Below are positions 30,061 to 39,045 of a stretch of 64,000 nucleotides of DNA, one piece after another. The notes under the pieces are model-generated. The model made no database searches, had not been told where the DNA came from, and was given only the letters and a program-made list of their open reading frames with translations. Each line of letters starts with the position of its first letter. Within the stretch, counting starts at the first letter, position 1. Made by a program: the position numbers and the translations under genes. Origin of the DNA: Gemmobacter nectariphilus DSM 15620 (GTDB lineage Bacteria; Pseudomonadota; Alphaproteobacteria; Rhodobacterales; Rhodobacteraceae); contig NZ_AUCM01000006.1 in assembly GCF_000429765.1 (NCBI RefSeq), positions 248,001 to 312,000 of the forward strand, read 5' to 3'.

Positions 30061-31359
30061 CTACTGCGCATCCAGCCCGACCGGGCTGCCGACCACGACA
30101 AAGGACAGGCGGGCCGGGTCAAACACCTTGCGCGCCGCGCGCTGTGCATCGGCCAGCGTCACCGCCTCGATATAGCCGTTGCGCTTGGCCGGATAGTCGA
30201 TCGGATAGCCATCCATCTGCAACCCGACCAGTGCGCGGGCAATGTTCGCGTTGCCGTCCCAGCGCAGCGGATAGGCGCCGGTAAGATAGGTCTTGGCGGC
30301 GTCCAGTTCCTCTTGTGTGATCTCGGGAATGCGGGCCCATTCGGCGCGGATCACGTCGATGGTTGGCTTGACGGTCGCATTGGCCGTCTGCACCTGCCCG
30401 GCGACCAGCGCGGCATGGTCCATGATCGAAAGCCCGGCCCCGATCCCATAGGTCAACCCGCGCTTTTCGCGCACCTCGGTCATCAGCCGGGTGCCAAAGC
30501 GGCTGCCGCCAAGGATCTCTGACACCACAAAGGCCGGAAAGAAATCCGGGTCCGTCTCGCGGATGCCTTCGTGACCGAACAGGATCACCGATTGCGGGCC
30601 GGGGAATGGCTCGACCACCGTCTGACCATGCAGATCCACCTTGGCCGGTCCGGGCAGCGGGGCGCCAGTTTGCGGCAGGCCACCTAGCAGCTTGTCCAAC
30701 ATCGGGCCCAGATTGGCTGCCGAAATATCCCCAACCGCGGCCACATAGACCCGGTCCCGCGCCAGCGCGGCCATGTGCGCAGCCTTGATGTCAGCAACAG
30801 TCAGGCTGGCAATGCTGTCCAGCGTGCCATCGGTGGGCCGGGCATAGACGTGATCGCCAAAGGTCACCCGGTCAAAGGCCTGACTGGCCAGAACCGCCGG
30901 ATCCTGCGCATCCGATCGCAAGCTCGACAGGATCTGCGCCCGTACCCGCTCCAGCGCCTCCGCGGCGAAGGACGGCTCGACGATGGCACGGCGCAACAGA
31001 TCTGCCGCCTGATCGCGGTTCTCCGACAGGAACCGCGCCGAGACGGACACGCTATCCGTGCCGGTGCCGAACCGATAGCTGGCAGCCAGCGCATCGCGGG
31101 CCGCAGCAAAGCCCTGCGCGTCCAGATCGCCGGTGCCCTCTTCCAGCAGACCGGCCATCAGGCCGACCGCACCCTCTTTGCCGGGCGCATCCAGCGCCGC
31201 GCCGCCACGAAAGCGGATCTCCAGCGCGACAAAGGGGATCTCGGGCGCCTCGACCAGCCAGGCGGTGATGCCACCGGGGGATTTCACTTCCTGAACAGGG
31301 ACTTCGGCCCAGACGGGCAGGGCGATCAACGTCAGGAATGCAGCGAGACGGGCGATCAT
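30061..31359 (-). CDS. M16B peptidase-like protein without zinc site
   Basis: A 432-residue periplasmic protein (signal peptide of about 18 residues, ending LPVWA). It has the M16B fold and the C-terminal substrate-binding Arg/Tyr pair in REKRGLTYGIG. At the place of the HxxEH zinc motif it reads GLMAGLLEEGTG, so it cannot bind catalytic zinc. This is the usual inactive half of an M16B heterodimer. It overlaps its active partner by ATGA (31359-31356). Confidence 0.9.
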   Translation of the reverse strand: MIARLAAFLTLIALPVWAEVPVQEVKSPGGITAWLVEAPEIPFVALEIRFRGGAALDAPGKEGAVGLMAGLLEEGTGDLDAQGFAAARDALAASYRFGTGTDSVSVSARFLSENRDQAADLLRRAIVEPSFAAEALERVRAQILSSLRSDAQDPAVLASQAFDRVTFGDHVYARPTDGTLDSIASLTVADIKAAHMAALARDRVYVAAVGDISAANLGPMLDKLLGGLPQTGAPLPGPAKVDLHGQTVVEPFPGPQSVILFGHEGIRETDPDFFPAFVVSEILGGSRFGTRLMTEVREKRGLTYGIGAGLSIMDHAALVAGQVQTANATVKPTIDVIRAEWARIPEITQEELDAAKTYLTGAYPLRWDGNANIARALVGLQMDGYPIDYPAKRNGYIEAVTLADAQRAARKVFDPARLSFVVVGSPVGLDAQ

Positions 31360-32681
31360 TGGTCAGCCTCCTTGCGCAGCCAGCCGGTTGTGGACTGGCG
31401 CCGGTCAAGAACCTTGCGGGCGGCCTCCATCACCTGATCCGGGGTTACCGCTTCCAATGCCTCGGGCCAGGCGATCTCGTCCCCGATGGTCAGGCCACTG
31501 GTCAGCGCGGTGCCATAGCGACGCGCCACGCCCATGGTGCTGTCCAGCGCATAGATCTGCTGCGCCTTGATGCGGGCCATGATGGTGGCGAAATCCTCGG
31601 GCTTCACGCCGGTTTCCAGGAACTTTGCCAGCGCCGCATCCATGGCCGCCTCGGCCTCGGCCAGGGTGACACCGGGCGCGGGGACCACCATCAGGGTGAA
31701 CGTGCTGTGGTCATAGCCTGTCGGGTCGTAATAGGCATTGGTCTGCACGGCGATCTTGCTGTCGAACTGCAAGGCCCGCGCCAGTTCCGAATTCGGCCCG
31801 GCACCGCCCAGAAGCTGCGCCAGCACGGTCAGCGCCGCAGGTTCGGCCTGCGCCCCGGATTGACGCGAGGGGGCCAGATAGCTGCGCACCAGATAGGGCT
31901 GGCCGACCCGGTCATCGTTCATGATGACGCGCCGCTCGGCGATCTGCGGCGGCTCTGCCGGGCGCTCGCGGCCATGGATGCCGCCGCGAGCCGGGATGGG
32001 GCCGTAATATTGATCGGCCAGCCGGCGGACCTCGTCCACCGTCACATCACCGGCCACGACCAGGATGGCATTGTCCGGCGCATAATGCGCCTTGTAGAAT
32101 TTCATCGCAGCCTCGCGGCCAAGCGCCTGAATCTCGTGCCGCCAGCCGATGATGGGGCGGCCATAGGGGTGGTTCAGATACATCGCTGCCTGCCGCTGTT
32201 CACTGAACAGCCCGCCCGGATCGCTTTCCACCCGGGTTGCGCGCTCTTCAAGGATCACGTTGCGCTCGGTATCCACATCGCCCTGGGCCAGAGTCAGGTT
32301 GACCATCCGGTCGGCCTCCATGCCCATGACCATTTCCAGCCGATCAGCGGCGACGCGCTGGAAATAGGCGGTGTAGTCCCAGCTGGTAAAGGCATTGTCG
32401 CTGCCCCCTTGCGCCGAGACCAGTTTTGAAAACTCGCCTGGTGGCATGGTCTTGGTGCCCTTGAACATCAGATGCTCCAGGAAATGCGCCAGCCCGGATT
32501 CGCCGCTGACCTCGTCGGCGGCGCCCACGCGATACCAGACCATATGCACGACAACCGGGGCGCGGTGATCCTCGATCACGACCACCTGCAATCCGTTGTC
32601 CAGGGTAAAGCTGTTCACCCGCTCGTCCGCAATCCCCGCCAGGGGGATCAGGGCGAACAGAATTGCAAGGATCAGCCGCAT
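31356..32681 (-). CDS. M16B zinc metallopeptidase, active subunit
   Basis: A 441-residue periplasmic peptidase. Signal peptide of about 18 residues (MRLILAILFALIPLAGIA). The inverted zinc motif H66FLE69H70 is followed by the third ligand Glu near 146 (ERNVILEER). Two M16 domains. With the next gene it should form the active/inactive pair seen in mitochondrial-processing-peptidase-like bacterial enzymes. The start is set by GGAGG before the ATG at 32681. Confidence 0.93.
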   Translation of the reverse strand: MRLILAILFALIPLAGIADERVNSFTLDNGLQVVVIEDHRAPVVVHMVWYRVGAADEVSGESGLAHFLEHLMFKGTKTMPPGEFSKLVSAQGGSDNAFTSWDYTAYFQRVAADRLEMVMGMEADRMVNLTLAQGDVDTERNVILEERATRVESDPGGLFSEQRQAAMYLNHPYGRPIIGWRHEIQALGREAAMKFYKAHYAPDNAILVVAGDVTVDEVRRLADQYYGPIPARGGIHGRERPAEPPQIAERRVIMNDDRVGQPYLVRSYLAPSRQSGAQAEPAALTVLAQLLGGAGPNSELARALQFDSKIAVQTNAYYDPTGYDHSTFTLMVVPAPGVTLAEAEAAMDAALAKFLETGVKPEDFATIMARIKAQQIYALDSTMGVARRYGTALTSGLTIGDEIAWPEALEAVTPDQVMEAARKVLDRRQSTTGWLRKEADQ

Positions 32682-32764
32682 GGAAAGCCTCCGCACTACC
32701 ACGATGCGCAAGCTATCCGTCGCGAGGGCGGGGTCAAGCCAACCGACAGGAAAGTGAACGCGGC

Positions 32765-33280
32765 TCAGCGCTCGTTCGAGGGGGGGGCCGACGGGGTGCG
32801 CGCCCCGGCCTTGCGCCAACGCTCCAGCTCGGGCGTGGCCTTGATCGCCTGACGGCTGTAGACGCGGTGATAGGTCGAGGTTCCGACCAGACGCTCCAGC
32901 AGGCGGGGCCCGTTGCGCTTGCGGATTTCCTCATCCTCGGCCGCCAGTTGTTCGCGAATGCCGCTGGCAACGCCATAGCGCCCGGCCGCCGAGACCAGTG
33001 CAGTATCGTTGCTGCCCGCACCCGGCTTGCCGCCAAGCGCGATCACCGCATCATCCAGCGGCGCCGGGTCGACCAGATTGCGCGCGCCCGGCTCGGGCGT
33101 CGGCAGATCCTTGAAATCCTTTGGCATTTCAAGCGGCTTCGTCGGCAGAATGGCGAATTCGTCCGGCCCGTCATGCGGCGAGCGCAGGTTCATCAGATGC
33201 TGGCCTTCACGACCGCTACAGGCTGTCAACAGCAGCGTGGCCGCCAGCGCACCCAGCACCGCACCCTTTCCTGCCGCCAT
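32765..33280 (-). CDS. DUF3035 lipoprotein
   Basis: A 171-residue predicted lipoprotein: the signal ends in LLLTAC with Cys21, then a soluble charged domain containing the DEFAILPTKPLEMP block of the DUF3035 family of alphaproteobacteria. Function unknown. The ATG at 33280 has AAGGAGG 5 bases upstream and is preferred over one 18 bases earlier. It lies between lspA, which processes lipoproteins, and a periplasmic M16 pair. Confidence 0.85.
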   Translation of the reverse strand: MAAGKGAVLGALAATLLLTACSGREGQHLMNLRSPHDGPDEFAILPTKPLEMPKDFKDLPTPEPGARNLVDPAPLDDAVIALGGKPGAGSNDTALVSAAGRYGVASGIREQLAAEDEEIRKRNGPRLLERLVGTSTYHRVYSRQAIKATPELERWRKAGARTPSAPPSNER

Positions 33281-33334
33281 TCCAGCCTCCTTCCGCACAA
33301 TACCGGCCCCTCTTAGCGCAAAGCGGGCGCCGCG

Positions 33335-33820
33335 TCACGGGGTCTTTCGGCGCTTCGGCGTGCCGCCGCCGGAAAACAGCGCAAGCCCCGTTGCCCCGGC
33401 AAAGATTGTGATATCGGCCACGTTGAACGAATAGGGATTGGCAATTCCGCAACACGACATGTTGAGAAAATCCGCCACAGCGCCATAGACCAGCCGGTCA
33501 ACGACATTCCCCAGCGCCCCGCCAACCAGCAACCCGGTAGAGATCTCCACCAGCGGCTTCGATGCCTCTTTGCGCGACCAGATCCAGACCCAGGCGGAAA
33601 TCAGCAGCGACACCGCGATCAGAATCCAGCGTGTCGTATCGCTTTCCCCGGAAAACAGCCCGAAGTTCACGCCCTGATTCCACGCCATGCGGAAATTCAG
33701 GAACGGCGGCCAGACATCGACGGCCAGCCGCCGGTCCAGTTCCATGCCATGCACCACAGCGTATTTGCTGGCCTGATCCAGCATGAACACGCCAAGGGCG
33801 ACCAGTCCTGCAAGTCTCAT
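33335..33820 (-). CDS. lspA: lipoprotein signal peptidase (signal peptidase II)
   Basis: A 161-residue inner-membrane aspartyl protease that cleaves signal peptides of diacylglyceryl-prolipoproteins. Four hydrophobic segments. Catalytic Asp108 in GNVVDR and Asp136 in FNVADI, with the NQGVNFGLF motif at 48-56. The ATG at 33820 begins the first membrane helix; it is preceded directly by the tail of repeat copy B, leaving no obvious strong ribosome site. Confidence 0.94.
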   Translation of the reverse strand: MRLAGLVALGVFMLDQASKYAVVHGMELDRRLAVDVWPPFLNFRMAWNQGVNFGLFSGESDTTRWILIAVSLLISAWVWIWSRKEASKPLVEISTGLLVGGALGNVVDRLVYGAVADFLNMSCCGIANPYSFNVADITIFAGATGLALFSGGGTPKRRKTP

Positions 33821-33829
33821 GGCAGCGCT

Positions 33830-33905
33830 TTCATCTGTCCATAAATATCCCGGGGGGAATTTGTCATCGGGTCTTGAACCGATGACAAAGGGGGGCTGGC
33901 CCCCC
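33830..33905 (-). repeat. dispersed intergenic repeat, copy B (between purH and lspA)
   Basis: On the minus strand: hairpin GGGGGG/CCCCCC (33905-33890), a second 10-bp hairpin TTGTCATCGG/CCGATGACAA (33888-33861), then a run of C, core GGGATATTT and tail ATGGACAGATGAA. Bases 33830-33859 equal 54890-54919 of copy G over 30 positions. The two hairpins after the purH stop probably terminate purH transcription; the tail ends 9 bases before the lspA ATG. Confidence 0.8.
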
Positions 33906-33911
33906 ACGCCC

Positions 33912-35498
33912 TCAGTGCCGGAAATGCCGCATCCCGGTAAAGACCATCGCGAGCCCCGCCTCATCCGCCGCCGCGATCACCTCGGCATCACGCATGGATC
34001 CGCCCGGCTGGATCACGGCCGTCGCCCCGGCTTCGGCCGCGGTCAACAGGCCATCGGCGAACGGGAAGAACGCATCCGAGGCCACAACCGAGCCCTTGGT
34101 CAGCGGCTGGGCCAGTCCCAGAACCTCGGCCATGTCCTGCGCCTTGCGCGCGGCGATGCGGGTGCTGTCCACCCGGCTCATCTGCCCGGCGCCCACGCCG
34201 ACCGTTGCGCCGTCGCGCACATAGACGATGGCGTTCGACTTCACATGTTTGGCAACTTTCCAGGCGAACAGCAGATCCGCCATCTCGGCTTCGGTCGGGG
34301 CGCGCTTGGTCACCACCTTAAGCGCCGACAGATCCAGCTGCCCCGAATCGCGGTCCTGCACCAGGAACCCGCCGGACACCTGACGATAGGCCAGCCCCTT
34401 GGCCTTGGGATCGGGCAGACCGCCCGTCGTCAGCAGGCGCAGGTTCTTCTTGGCGGCGAACACCGCCTTGGCGTCGTCGTCGGCATCGGGGGCAATCACG
34501 ACCTCGGTGAAAATCTCCGAGATTTTCTCGGCCGTGGCGCCATCCAGGGTGCGGTTCAGCGCGATGATCCCGCCAAAGGCACTGGTGCGGTCGCAATCGA
34601 AGGCGCGGGCATAGGCCTCGGCCAGCGATGCACCCTTGGCCACGCCGCAGGGGTTGGCGTGTTTCACGATCACGCAGGCCGGGGCGTCGGTGCCCAGATC
34701 GGCGACCAGCTCAAAGGCGGCGTCGGTGTCGTTGATGTTGTTGTAGCTCAGTTCCTTGCCTTGCCACTGTTTCGCGGTGGCAACGCCGGGACGCGCCGAG
34801 CCATCGGTATAGAAGGCCGCCGACTGGTGCGGGTTCTCGCCATAGCGCAGCGATTGTGCCAGCGTTCCGGCAAAGGCACGGCGGCGCGGGGTTTCCTCGC
34901 CAATGGCACCCGCCATCCAGGTCGACACGGCCGCATCATAGGCGGCGGTCCGGCCATAGGCGATCTGCGCCTGACGCTTGCGGAAGGCCAGCGATGCGGC
35001 GCCATCGTTGCGCTTCATCTCGTCCAGCAGGGCGGCGTAATCCTCGGGGTCGGTGACGACCGTCACGAACTTATGGTTCTTGGATGCCGCGCGGATCATC
35101 GCCGGTCCGCCGATGTCGATGTTCTCGATGCAATCGTCATAGGCGGCGCCCTTGGCGACCGTCGCCTCGAAGGGATAGAGGTTCACGACCAGCAGGTCGA
35201 TCGGCTCGATCCCGTGCGCGGCCATGGCGACCAGATGCTCATCGTCGTCGCGCAGCGCCAGCAGACCGCCATGCACCATCGGGTGCAGCGTCTTGACCCG
35301 GCCGTCCATCATTTCGGGAAAGCCTGTCACCTCGGACACGTCCCGCACCTTCAGCCCGGCGGCGCGCAGCGCCAGCGAGGTGCCGCCGGTGGAAATCAGT
35401 TCTACACCGTATCCGGCGAGGGCGCGGGCAAACTCGATCAGCCCCCCCTTGTCGGACACCGAAATCAACGCACGGCCAATGGGAACAAGATCGGTCAT
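33912..35498 (-). CDS. purH: bifunctional AICAR formyltransferase / IMP cyclohydrolase
   Basis: Last two steps of de novo IMP synthesis. 528 residues: IMP cyclohydrolase domain (1 to about 200) with [15 protein letters not shown] and [24 protein letters not shown]. The AICAR transformylase domain follows with [14 protein letters not shown] and the catalytic KHANPCG block. Full length. It lies 15 bases downstream of a heparinase-like gene. Confidence 0.97.
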   Translation of the reverse strand: MTDLVPIGRALISVSDKGGLIEFARALAGYGVELISTGGTSLALRAAGLKVRDVSEVTGFPEMMDGRVKTLHPMVHGGLLALRDDDEHLVAMAAHGIEPIDLLVVNLYPFEATVAKGAAYDDCIENIDIGGPAMIRAASKNHKFVTVVTDPEDYAALLDEMKRNDGAASLAFRKRQAQIAYGRTAAYDAAVSTWMAGAIGEETPRRRAFAGTLAQSLRYGENPHQSAAFYTDGSARPGVATAKQWQGKELSYNNINDTDAAFELVADLGTDAPACVIVKHANPCGVAKGASLAEAYARAFDCDRTSAFGGIIALNRTLDGATAEKISEIFTEVVIAPDADDDAKAVFAAKKNLRLLTTGGLPDPKAKGLAYRQVSGGFLVQDRDSGQLDLSALKVVTKRAPTEAEMADLLFAWKVAKHVKSNAIVYVRDGATVGVGAGQMSRVDSTRIAARKAQDMAEVLGLAQPLTKGSVVASDAFFPFADGLLTAAEAGATAVIQPGGSMRDAEVIAAADEAGLAMVFTGMRHFRH

Positions 35499-35513
35499 CG
35501 TGGTGCCTTTCTG

Positions 35514-37241
35514 TCAGACGGGCGGCTCGTCCCGTTCGAGATCGCGGATGGCCAGCGGCGTATCCTGTGCCTTCGCCAAGGTCCAGCCCACCTCGGCCGC
35601 ATAATCCAGAACTCGGGCAGAAAGGACGATCTGTTTTGTCGCACGCGGCTTCAGGCGGCCCTTTTCCAGATAAACCGAAGGTTCCAGGGACAGCGTCGCC
35701 ACCCCGTCATGGCGGAACACCCAGATCTCGCCCGACCGCAGCCCCAGCGAAACGGCGGCGCCGCCCAGGTCGATCTGCGCGTCCACCTCGGGGTGCAGGT
35801 GGAACCGGATGGAAAACGGCACGCCCTGCAACTTGACCGAGGACATGACGGCATCGAACCGCCGCCGTTCAGCCCCGGTCAGCGCGCCCAGCGTGTCCTG
35901 CCCCATCAACGCGCGGCCATCGGGCGACAGCTCCAGCCCGCGCATGTGGGTCAGGCCATGGGTCGCGGCCCAGCCGGTATGGCCGATCAGCAGCGCCTGC
36001 CCGTCCGGCCCCTGCGTGCTTCGCGGCGGCACGACCTGCGCGCGGTCGGTCAGACGTTCGGCCTGCCCCAGACGGCTGGAGGAATAGCCGTCGATCGTCA
36101 GCGTCGAATGGCTGGCCGTCGCCCGACCGGCGCGGCGCCATTCGGCGCCAAAGGGCGCCCCCGACCCGCAGGACACGATCACCGGCCGCCGCCCCGAGGT
36201 CATCTCGAACGCCAGGGTCGAGGCATGGGCGGCAGTCGAGGCGCGCCCTTCGGGCGGCGACTTCGCATCGACAATCACCGTCGTGCGGCCTGCCGCCATG
36301 CGGGCAAACCCCATGGCCAGACCTGTAATGGCCATCGGCTTGATCCCGGATTGCGCCAGTGCGTGATCCAGTCGCCCTTCCAGCCCGCGCCCGCCGCTGT
36401 GGAACCGCGCCAGACCACCATCGGCATGGCGCAAGGCGCGCAAGGTCGGGGCGATACGCACGATCGCGGCGGTCAGCTCGGGCGGGGCCTTGCGGCCTGC
36501 CTCGTCCAGCGTCTGGGCAACCCAGGTCAGCAGGGTAAAGACCTCCAGCAACTCCTCGGGGTTGCGGGTGGGAATGCCGCCTTCGCTGTCGATCTCGGTC
36601 CCGCAGTCGCGGGCAAGGGCTGCAAGGGCGGGGGTCGTCAGACGCTCCATCCCGGTCAGGGCAAGGCCGGCGCAGACCAGCCCGGTCAGCGCCTCGAACC
36701 GGGGCAGGCCGGGGGCTGCAGCCTTCCAGCGCCGCGACAGATAGACCGTCTGCCGGGTCAGGGCGGCAAAGAACGCCTCACTTTCGGCGCGGTCCTTACC
36801 GGACAACAACATCAGCGCATGGTTGATCCAGCGGATCAGCCGCCGCCCTGTCAGGTCCGGGGTCCAGCCGGGCCCCTTGCCCCGCCCAAAGCGGGCAATC
36901 CAGTCGAACACCCAGTCCTGCGCGCGGGCACGGGCGGCCAGATCGCCAGCCGCCGCCAGATCGTCCAGCCAGGTAAAGCCGTGCGCTGCCTCGATAAAGC
37001 TGGGCTCTGGCGACATTGCTTCCCACAGGGTGCGGCCCGGCGCCTCGACCAGAACCCCGCCCAGCAGCAGGTTGCCCGCCACCAACTGCCGGCCCCGTGC
37101 GACCATGCCGATGCTGCGCGGCTCTGGCTGCGACACGAACCCGCTGGCCGGGCGCGTAAACCCGGCCCGCCAGGCGGCCAGCCGGTCGGCAAACCGGGGG
37201 GTGCTGTCCGGTTCGGTTCTTAGGGTCGAGGTCTCTGCCAT
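35514..37241 (-). CDS. heparinase II/III-like protein
   Basis: A 575-residue protein with an all-helical N-terminal half (toroid-like) and a C-terminal beta-rich heparinase II/III domain (about 350-560), including ASHSTLTIDGYSSSR, which carries the conserved His/Tyr-like active region. No signal peptide is seen, unlike classical secreted lyases, so a cytoplasmic location is predicted. The gene commonly sits between rsmB and purH in alphaproteobacteria. Substrate unknown. Start MAETSTLRTEPD at 37241. Confidence 0.85.
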   Translation of the reverse strand: MAETSTLRTEPDSTPRFADRLAAWRAGFTRPASGFVSQPEPRSIGMVARGRQLVAGNLLLGGVLVEAPGRTLWEAMSPEPSFIEAAHGFTWLDDLAAAGDLAARARAQDWVFDWIARFGRGKGPGWTPDLTGRRLIRWINHALMLLSGKDRAESEAFFAALTRQTVYLSRRWKAAAPGLPRFEALTGLVCAGLALTGMERLTTPALAALARDCGTEIDSEGGIPTRNPEELLEVFTLLTWVAQTLDEAGRKAPPELTAAIVRIAPTLRALRHADGGLARFHSGGRGLEGRLDHALAQSGIKPMAITGLAMGFARMAAGRTTVIVDAKSPPEGRASTAAHASTLAFEMTSGRRPVIVSCGSGAPFGAEWRRAGRATASHSTLTIDGYSSSRLGQAERLTDRAQVVPPRSTQGPDGQALLIGHTGWAATHGLTHMRGLELSPDGRALMGQDTLGALTGAERRRFDAVMSSVKLQGVPFSIRFHLHPEVDAQIDLGGAAVSLGLRSGEIWVFRHDGVATLSLEPSVYLEKGRLKPRATKQIVLSARVLDYAAEVGWTLAKAQDTPLAIRDLERDEPPV

Positions 37242-37319
37242 GCTCCCGTGCCTGCTTCCGGGGTGGGCCCGGACGGAACCATAGCGGCGGGGCAAAGGAC
37301 TGTCACCCCGGCGCGCGCG

Positions 37320-38591
37320 TCACAGCGCCTTGCGCATCGCGCCGATGAAAAACCCGTCCAGCCCGCCCTTGTCTGCCCAGTGATCGGGCCTGATCCGCAG
37401 CCCGCCCCCCTTGGCATCCCAGGCGCCGGGCCAGCCTGCCACCGCCTTTTGATCGCGCGTCAGTTCCGGGTGCCGCGCCAGCGCGGCCGCCATCTGGTCC
37501 TCGCCTTCGTCCGGCAGCAGGGAACAGGTGCAATAGACCAGCCGCCCGCCCGGTTTCAGCAGGGCGGCGGCCCGGTCGATCAGTGCCGATTGCAAGGCAA
37601 CCAGCCCCGGCAGATCGCCTGCATCCTTGACAAAGGGCAGGTCGGGGTGGCGCCGGATCGTGCCCGTCGCGCTGCATGGCGCATCCAGCAAGATCGCGTC
37701 GAACCGCAGGTCGGTCTGCCAGTCCTGCGCATCGGCAACGACGATCTCGGCACCCAGCCCGGTGCGCGCCAGATTGTCGCGCAGCCGCTCCAGCCGCTGG
37801 GCAGAGCTGTCCAGCGCCACCACCTGCGCGCCGGCCGCCGCCATCTGCATCGTCTTGCCGCCCGGCGCGGCGCACATGTCCAGCACCAGCTCGCCCGGCT
37901 GCGGGGCCAGAACCTGCGCAGGCACGGCGGCAGCGGCATCCTGAACCCACCACGCGCCATCGTCATAGCCCGGCAGGGCCGACACCTGCACCCCCGGCGC
38001 CAGCCGAAGGCTGCCTCCTTGCACCACTTCGCCGCCCAGCCGGGCCGCCCAATCTGCGCCCTCTTGCGGCCGTTTCAGTGTCAGATCCAGCATCGGACCG
38101 GCAAGATGCGCAGCCTCGATCCCCTTGACCGCCGCCTTGCCAAACCGCTTGACCAGGGGCGCGCGCAGCCACGCCGGCAACCGCTGGCTGTCCAGAACGA
38201 CCGGGGCCGAGGAGATCTTGCGCAGCACCGCATTCACGAAACCGGCCGCCTGGACCGTCTTTGCATCGCCGCGCACCAGCGAGACGGCCTCGGACACGAT
38301 CCCATGCGCATCCTGAGGCCGCTCGGCCAGCTCGGCCACCGCCAGCCGCAGCACCGCCTGAACGAAGGGCGCGGGGGCACGGCGCATGTGGGGGGCCAAC
38401 AGGGCATCGGCAGGCTGAACCCGGCGCAACGCGGCCAGCACCAGCCGCTGCGCCCGCGCCCGCTCGGGGCCATCCAGCCCGACCAGCGGGCCCTGGGCAT
38501 CCCCAAGGACCTCGGACAGCAACCGGCGCTTGCCTGTCACTTCCAGCAGCATCAGGGCTGCCGCACGCCTTACCGCCAGTCCGTCCGACAC
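37320..38591 (-). CDS. rsmB: 16S rRNA (cytosine-967-C5)-methyltransferase family
   Basis: A 423-residue RsmB/Sun-type enzyme. An N-terminal NusB-like helical domain (1 to about 140) is followed by a SAM-binding domain with motif AAPGGKTMQMA. Motif IV is DAPCSATGTIRRHPD and the catalytic-Cys motif YCTCSLLPDEGE. The start is taken as GTG at 38591 (VSDGLAVRR, with GGGA upstream). A TTG at 38618 would lie inside repeat copy C and is thought less likely. Confidence 0.9.
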   Translation of the reverse strand: MSDGLAVRRAAALMLLEVTGKRRLLSEVLGDAQGPLVGLDGPERARAQRLVLAALRRVQPADALLAPHMRRAPAPFVQAVLRLAVAELAERPQDAHGIVSEAVSLVRGDAKTVQAAGFVNAVLRKISSAPVVLDSQRLPAWLRAPLVKRFGKAAVKGIEAAHLAGPMLDLTLKRPQEGADWAARLGGEVVQGGSLRLAPGVQVSALPGYDDGAWWVQDAAAAVPAQVLAPQPGELVLDMCAAPGGKTMQMAAAGAQVVALDSSAQRLERLRDNLARTGLGAEIVVADAQDWQTDLRFDAILLDAPCSATGTIRRHPDLPFVKDAGDLPGLVALQSALIDRAAALLKPGGRLVYCTCSLLPDEGEDQMAAALARHPELTRDQKAVAGWPGAWDAKGGGLRIRPDHWADKGGLDGFFIGAMRKAL

Positions 38592-38609
38592 TCTGCGTCC
38601 CTTTTCGCC

Positions 38610-38656
38610 TTGATCCAAATATCCCGGGGTCCGGGGCAGGGCCCCGGTCCTGTCCG
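38610..38656 (-). repeat. dispersed intergenic repeat, copy C
   Basis: Minus strand: CCGGGGC-CCT-GCCCCGG hairpin, then ACCCCGGGATATTTGGATCAA. The core GGGATATTT is shared with copies B and G but the tail differs. It ends about 20 bases before the rsmB GTG. Confidence 0.65.
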
Positions 38657-38716
38657 TGCAGCTTGCCCATGCGGCCGAGGAGCGTATAACCCTGTCAGCT
38701 GCCGAAGGGAAACCAC

Positions 38717-38899
38717 ATGTCCGACGAAGCCCCCCGCACCGATCTGCCCCCCGCCGCCCTGCGCGCCCTGGCCGAGGCCGAAGAGCGCCGCCGCAAGGCT
38801 GGCGATGTCACGTTGCCGCCTGAACTTGGCGGCCGCGATGGCCCCGAACCTGTGCGCTATGGCGACTGGGAAAAGAAGGGCCTTGCCATCGACTTCTAG
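38717..38899 (+). CDS. DUF1674 / succinate dehydrogenase assembly factor 4-like protein
   Basis: A 60-residue protein whose C-terminal third, PELGGRDGPEPVRYGDWEKKG, is the DUF1674 (SdhAF4) signature. In mitochondria Sdh8/SDHAF4 binds the flavinated SdhA subunit. The N-terminal part is an Ala/Glu-rich helix. No sdh genes are near. The role in bacteria is inferred from the family. Confidence 0.85.
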   Translation: MSDEAPRTDLPPAALRALAEAEERRRKAGDVTLPPELGGRDGPEPVRYGDWEKKGLAIDF

Positions 38900-38904
38900 G
38901 CGGG

Positions 38905-38994
38905 CGCGGGGGCTGCCGCCCCCGGTCCCCCGCCTCAAAGGGGGCTGTCTGCCCCCTTTGAGAATTCCCCCGAGGATATTTCGGGACAGATGAA
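38905..38994 (+). repeat. dispersed intergenic repeat, copy D
   Basis: After the SdhAF4-like gene: GCGGGGGC/GCCCCCGGT hairpin, then a perfect 12-bp hairpin CTCAAAGGGGGC/GCCCCCTTTGAG (38934-38962), then TTCCCCCGA, core GGATATTT (38974-38981) and CGGGACAGATGAA. The layout is the same as copies B and G. It faces the 3' end of hsp20 and probably ends transcription from both sides. Confidence 0.75.
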
Positions 38995-39045
38995 AGGGCG
39001 CGGCCTGGACCGCGCCCCCGATCAACCAGTGTTGTCTGAACAGGA

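Noticed and set aside
33783-37223. A very long open frame (over 1100 codons) on the plus strand
   Set aside because: It is antisense to lspA, purH and the heparinase-like gene. Its composition (Gly, Arg, Gln, His rich) is that of a GC-rich shadow frame and no family motif is seen.
38592-38618. TTG start for rsmB
   Set aside because: It would put the coding start inside repeat copy C. The GTG at 38591 has a better upstream sequence and matches the domain start.
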